Below, piece by piece: positions 15,785 to 17,431 of a stretch of DNA of 17,431 bases. This DNA is from Gammaproteobacteria bacterium (GTDB lineage: Bacteria; Pseudomonadota; Gammaproteobacteria; Arenicellales; UBA868), in NCBI GenBank assembly GCA_003529705.1, contig DPVA01000212.1:1-17431 (forward strand), given 5' to 3'. Below the pieces are notes generated by a model. The model was not told where the DNA came from. It made no database searches and saw nothing but the letters and a program-made list of their open reading frames with translations. Positions within the stretch are counted from its first letter, which is position 1; every line of letters starts with the position of its first letter. A program made the position numbers and the translations under genes.

Positions 15785-15831
15785 ATTAGAAATAAGTTCA
15801 AGGTTGCATCGCCTCCCGTCCTGGAAGAAAT

Positions 15832-15879
15832 GGGCAGGGGCTCCAAGGTCATTCGTAGGGAGAAGAGGAGTCCCTGCCC
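15832..15879. repeat. Long inverted repeat (13-nt arms), possible structured RNA
   Basis: GGGCAGGGGCTCC (15832-15844) pairs with GGAGTCCCTGCCC (15867-15879). Twelve Watson-Crick pairs and one G-T pair enclose a 22-nt loop. Read as plus-strand RNA, the loop and arms carry GGGA and GGA motifs. It is upstream of the candidate promoter of the regulator gene and outside any supported gene. No T-run follows on either strand, so it is not a standard terminator. Confidence 0.6.
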
Positions 15880-15899
15880 GGTGGTGCACACTTCAATAA

Positions 15900-15916
15900 G
15901 CATCCGGAGGAGATGC
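15900..15916 (+). other. Small hairpin with GGAGGA in its loop
   Basis: GCATC (15900-15904) and GATGC (15912-15916) form a 5-bp stem around the loop CGGAGGA. A GGA in a hairpin loop is the form recognised by CsrA/RsmA proteins. It follows the larger hairpin by 20 bp. Arms this short occur by chance. Confidence 0.3.
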
Positions 15917-15991
15917 AGTCCGCACTTTAAACATCAGGGCCGTGGACGCCTATATCTCTTTAGTGGTAATGCGACTCATTCGCGTTTGTAG

Positions 15992-16027
15992 ATTGGCGCC
16001 CCTTGAAGATTTTTTTTCAGCGCCGAT
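15992..16027. repeat. Inverted repeat with a T8 run in the spacer
   Basis: ATTGGCGC (15992-15999) and GCGCCGAT (16020-16027) pair over 8 bp, one a G-T pair, around a 20-nt spacer containing eight consecutive Ts (16010-16017). The T-run is inside the spacer rather than after the stem, so it does not fit an intrinsic terminator. Confidence 0.4.
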
Positions 16028-16321
16028 ACCAAAAAGAAGCGGAATCCCAAACTACTCTTAATTAAAAAAGAAAAATAACTGATCCGCTGTGAACGAAACG
16101 TTATTCAAACCTGAATTTCGTTATGGACAAATCAGCATTGTGCCGCCTGACTCTCCACAGCTCGGCGAACCGCTTCGGGCGTGAACTCTCACCTAGCCAG
16201 ATGGTCTGCTCTAAAGACATCATTTTCAATCTGTTGTTTTTATGTCTTTTAATTCTGATTTTTTCTGTTTTGTCTCGTATTTGTATCTTTAAAATTTCTG
16301 ATGTATTGGATAGTCACGTCC

Positions 16322-16355
16322 GTTGTTCTTGTACAAAAGCAACATTTAAACCTGA
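16322..16355 (+). promoter_or_regulatory. Porin leader element, copy 1 (near-palindrome)
   Basis: The 22-nt near-palindrome centred on TTGTACAA (16322-16343) is followed by the conserved tail ATTTAAACCTGA. It ends 17 nt before the porin ATG. A second copy at 17398-17431 matches 29 of 34 positions. A weak promoter (TTGTAT 16281-16286, 17 bp, TATTGG 16304-16309) would start the transcript within a few bases of the element, placing the hairpin at the 5' end of the mRNA. Alternatively the dyad may be an operator. Confidence 0.65.
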
Positions 16356-16372
16356 TTAGGAGAAACCAAGTA

Positions 16373-17209
16373 ATGCAAAAGAAACTGATTGCAGTCGCAG
16401 TTGCCGGTTTGCTGGCAACCCCGGTTGCTGCAGATGTGGCGGTTTCTGGTTCTGTCCGTGTCCGAATGGATTACGATGGAAGCCAGTGGCAAGTCAAAAA
16501 CAGTGGTTCACGTCTTCGCTTTAAAGCAAGTTCTGACCTGGGGAATGGCCAAAGCGCTTACATGAACTACGAGTTCGGCGTGGATGCGGGTAAGGGCTCA
16601 ATCCAGACCGGTACAACCAAACGCCTGACTTATGTCGGTCTAAAAGGCGACTGGGGTTCACTGAGCCTAGGCTCACAGTGGAGCACTCTATTCAATACGG
16701 TCGGTACCTACATCGATCAATCGAACGTCTACGGTGGCCTTGGCTATTGGGGTGAAGGCGGTGGTCAGTACCGTATGCCCTACTCCGTCGCACTCTCTAC
16801 CAACATCGGCGGGTTTTCTATCTCTGCAGACGCGCAGATGCCTGGCGGCGGTGATGACCTGGATCGCGCCACGATTGGTACCAACATCGACGTTGGCAGT
16901 GTGTCCATTGGTGCGGCCTGGCAGGATAATGGTGACAACGACTTTACCGGTATCGGAGCTTCCATGACTCTCGCTGGTGTCGGGTTGAGCGGTGGTTATA
17001 CTGACGTGCAGAACAAAGGCTCAGGCTTTGGCGTCTTGGGCAAACTCGCCGGGGTCACCGTGGCCTATGAAGAAACCGATTCCGTAGCTGATCCGACTAT
17101 CTGGGGCAACTACAAGATCGGCCTCGGGGGCGGTGCTAGCGTCCGGATCGAGCTTGCTAACGACGGAACCGATACCAAAGGCGTCGGCATCCTGCGTATG
17201 GACTTCTAA
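16373..17209 (+). CDS. Small outer-membrane porin
   Basis: A 278-aa porin-like beta-barrel protein. The frame is open from 16301, but ATG 16373 is preceded by AGGAGA (16358-16363, 9 nt away) and begins a classic signal peptide, MQKKLIAVAVAGLLATPVAA, cleaved before DVAVSGSVRV. The mature chain alternates short amphipathic strands with Gly/Asp-rich turns. It has the general-porin pattern near the N-terminus (VRVRMDYDG, SRLRFKASSDLGNG, AYMNYEFGVD, RLTYVGLKGDWGSLSLGSQ) and ends in Phe, the BAM recognition signal. The RLTYVGLKG-D-W-G-SLSLG-x-Q run is typical of Gram-negative trimeric porins that line with OmpC-like families, although those are usually 300-400 aa, so this is a short member. Substrate or ion preference cannot be read. 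It is followed by a strong terminator and so is monocistronic. Confidence 0.9.
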   Translation: MQKKLIAVAVAGLLATPVAADVAVSGSVRVRMDYDGSQWQVKNSGSRLRFKASSDLGNGQSAYMNYEFGVDAGKGSIQTGTTKRLTYVGLKGDWGSLSLGSQWSTLFNTVGTYIDQSNVYGGLGYWGEGGGQYRMPYSVALSTNIGGFSISADAQMPGGGDDLDRATIGTNIDVGSVSIGAAWQDNGDNDFTGIGASMTLAGVGLSGGYTDVQNKGSGFGVLGKLAGVTVAYEETDSVADPTIWGNYKIGLGGGASVRIELANDGTDTKGVGILRMDF

Positions 17210-17222
17210 GATCCGCTGTTTA

Positions 17223-17242
17223 ACCGGGTCTTAGAACCCGGT
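17223..17242 (+). other. Hairpin just upstream of the porin terminator
   Basis: ACCGGGT (17223-17229), loop CTTAGA and ACCCGGT (17236-17242) form a perfect 7-bp stem 13 bp after the porin stop and directly before the terminator. It may protect the 3' end of the mRNA or add to termination. Confidence 0.65.
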
Positions 17243-17244
17243 GT

Positions 17245-17272
17245 AAAAAGGGCGCCGAAAGGCGCCCTTTTT
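17245..17272 (+). terminator. Strong intrinsic terminator of the porin gene
   Basis: AAAAAGGGCGCC (17245-17256), a GAAA tetraloop and GGCGCCCTTTTT (17261-17272) form a perfect 12-bp stem with a T-rich 3' side. The A-tract on the left makes it usable on both strands. Confidence 0.93.
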
Positions 17273-17397
17273 ATTTGAGTCACGCGTTTTTTACTGGCTT
17301 AACCCCTTAAATCCAATTTAATGTGTTTTTTTTACAACATTAGTTGTTAAAAGACATCGTTAATATTGCACTTAGGTGTCATAAAAATAACAATAGT
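17273..17397 (+). promoter_or_regulatory. AT-rich region with candidate promoter for the next gene
   Basis: No gene is seen. The candidate promoter is TTGCAC (17367-17372), a 17-bp spacer and AACAAT (17390-17395), matching 4 of 6 positions at each hexamer. Transcription would start at or very near the copy-2 leader element. ACAAC-ATTA-GTTGT (17334-17347) is a further small inverted repeat, and a T8 run precedes it. Confidence 0.4.
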
Positions 17398-17431
17398 GTT
17401 GCTTTTGTACAAGAGCAACACTTAAACCTAA
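17398..17431 (+). promoter_or_regulatory. Leader element, copy 2 (end of window)
   Basis: This 34-nt copy of the porin leader element (16322-16355) differs at five positions, all transitions. As RNA it can form a 9-bp stem with a GUAC loop (17398-17419), one pair being G-U, followed by the tail CTTAAACCTAA. By analogy with copy 1, a ribosome site and start codon are expected within about 20 nt beyond the window. Confidence 0.65.

Larger units (their letters stand above)
15684..16372. other. Long structured, AT-rich intergenic region between regulator and porin
   Basis: About 690 bp with no gene I can support. It contains the candidate regulator promoter (15755-15784), inverted repeats at 15832-15879, 15900-15916 and 15992-16027, an A-rich tract (16057-16078), a very T-rich stretch (about 16223-16300) and the porin leader element (16322-16355). 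TTCTGAT occurs twice in the T-rich stretch (16253-16259 and 16296-16302, 43 bp apart). A reading frame at 16123-16359 appears to be an artefact of the T-rich DNA. The length is unusual for this otherwise tightly packed window, where most gaps are under 100 bp. Confidence 0.7.

Noticed and set aside
15680..15889. 69-codon minus-strand frame overlapping the regulator start by GTGA
   Set aside because: The four-base overlap looks like translational coupling, but the product has no recognisable features. It includes part of the 15832-15879 inverted repeat, and the candidate regulator promoter lies inside it.
16123..16359. 78-codon plus-strand frame with a hydrophobic middle
   Set aside because: The hydrophobic stretch comes from T-rich leader DNA. 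There is no ribosome site, no family resemblance, and the frame runs through the conserved porin leader element almost to the porin start.
16081..17219. GATCCGCTGT repeated at 16081-16090 and 17210-17219
   Set aside because: The 10-nt match has unrelated flanks and a spacing unlike that of the leader-element copies, so it is no evidence of a duplicated block.
1..17431. Mobile elements, CRISPR arrays, tRNA/rRNA genes
   Set aside because: Looked for on both strands; no transposase or integrase motifs, no regular short repeats with spacers and no tRNA- or rRNA-like segments were seen.

Overview
The window looks like chromosomal DNA of a Gram-negative gammaproteobacterium. Three things suggest this: a homodimeric-type pyruvate dehydrogenase E1 (AceE), a BamC-type outer-membrane lipoprotein, and an outer-membrane porin with signal peptide and C-terminal Phe. 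Base composition looks mid-range by eye. No transposase, phage gene, CRISPR array, tRNA or rRNA was seen. I cannot name genus or species.

Layout: (1) 1-175 is the C-terminal end of uvrA. (2) 347-6930, plus strand, is a compact pyruvate dehydrogenase operon: aceE (E1), aceF (E2), lpd (E3 with its own N-terminal lipoyl domain) and a YbfF-like alpha/beta hydrolase. A PdhR-type palindrome lies upstream of aceE at 219-235. (3) 13056-6927, minus strand, is a run of seven genes: mobA, a single-domain cyclic-nucleotide-binding protein, an HD-type phosphohydrolase, pccA, meaB, mce and an FkbM-family methyltransferase. pccA, meaB and mce overlap or abut and form a propionyl-CoA to methylmalonyl-CoA module; the carboxyltransferase subunit (pccB) and the mutase are not here. 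(4) 13162-14301 (bamC, plus) and 14345-14701 (a small lipoprotein, minus) converge. (5) 14979-15683, minus, encodes a PhoB/OmpR-like regulator whose receiver domain has lost the usual phosphorylation residues. (6) About 690 bp of AT-rich, structure-rich intergenic DNA leads to a small porin (16373-17209, plus), which is followed by a strong terminator. The window ends in a second copy of the porin leader element.

The most interesting signals lie in the last 2.5 kb. A 34-nt near-palindromic leader element sits before the porin and again, with only transition differences, at the very end of the window, which predicts a second, co-regulated gene (probably another porin) just beyond the edge. Next to it are the degenerate-receiver regulator and an intergenic region with a 13-bp-arm hairpin and several GGA motifs. 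Elsewhere, the lipoyl domains of aceF and lpd are nearly identical at the nucleotide level over their core, suggesting duplication or gene conversion within the operon.
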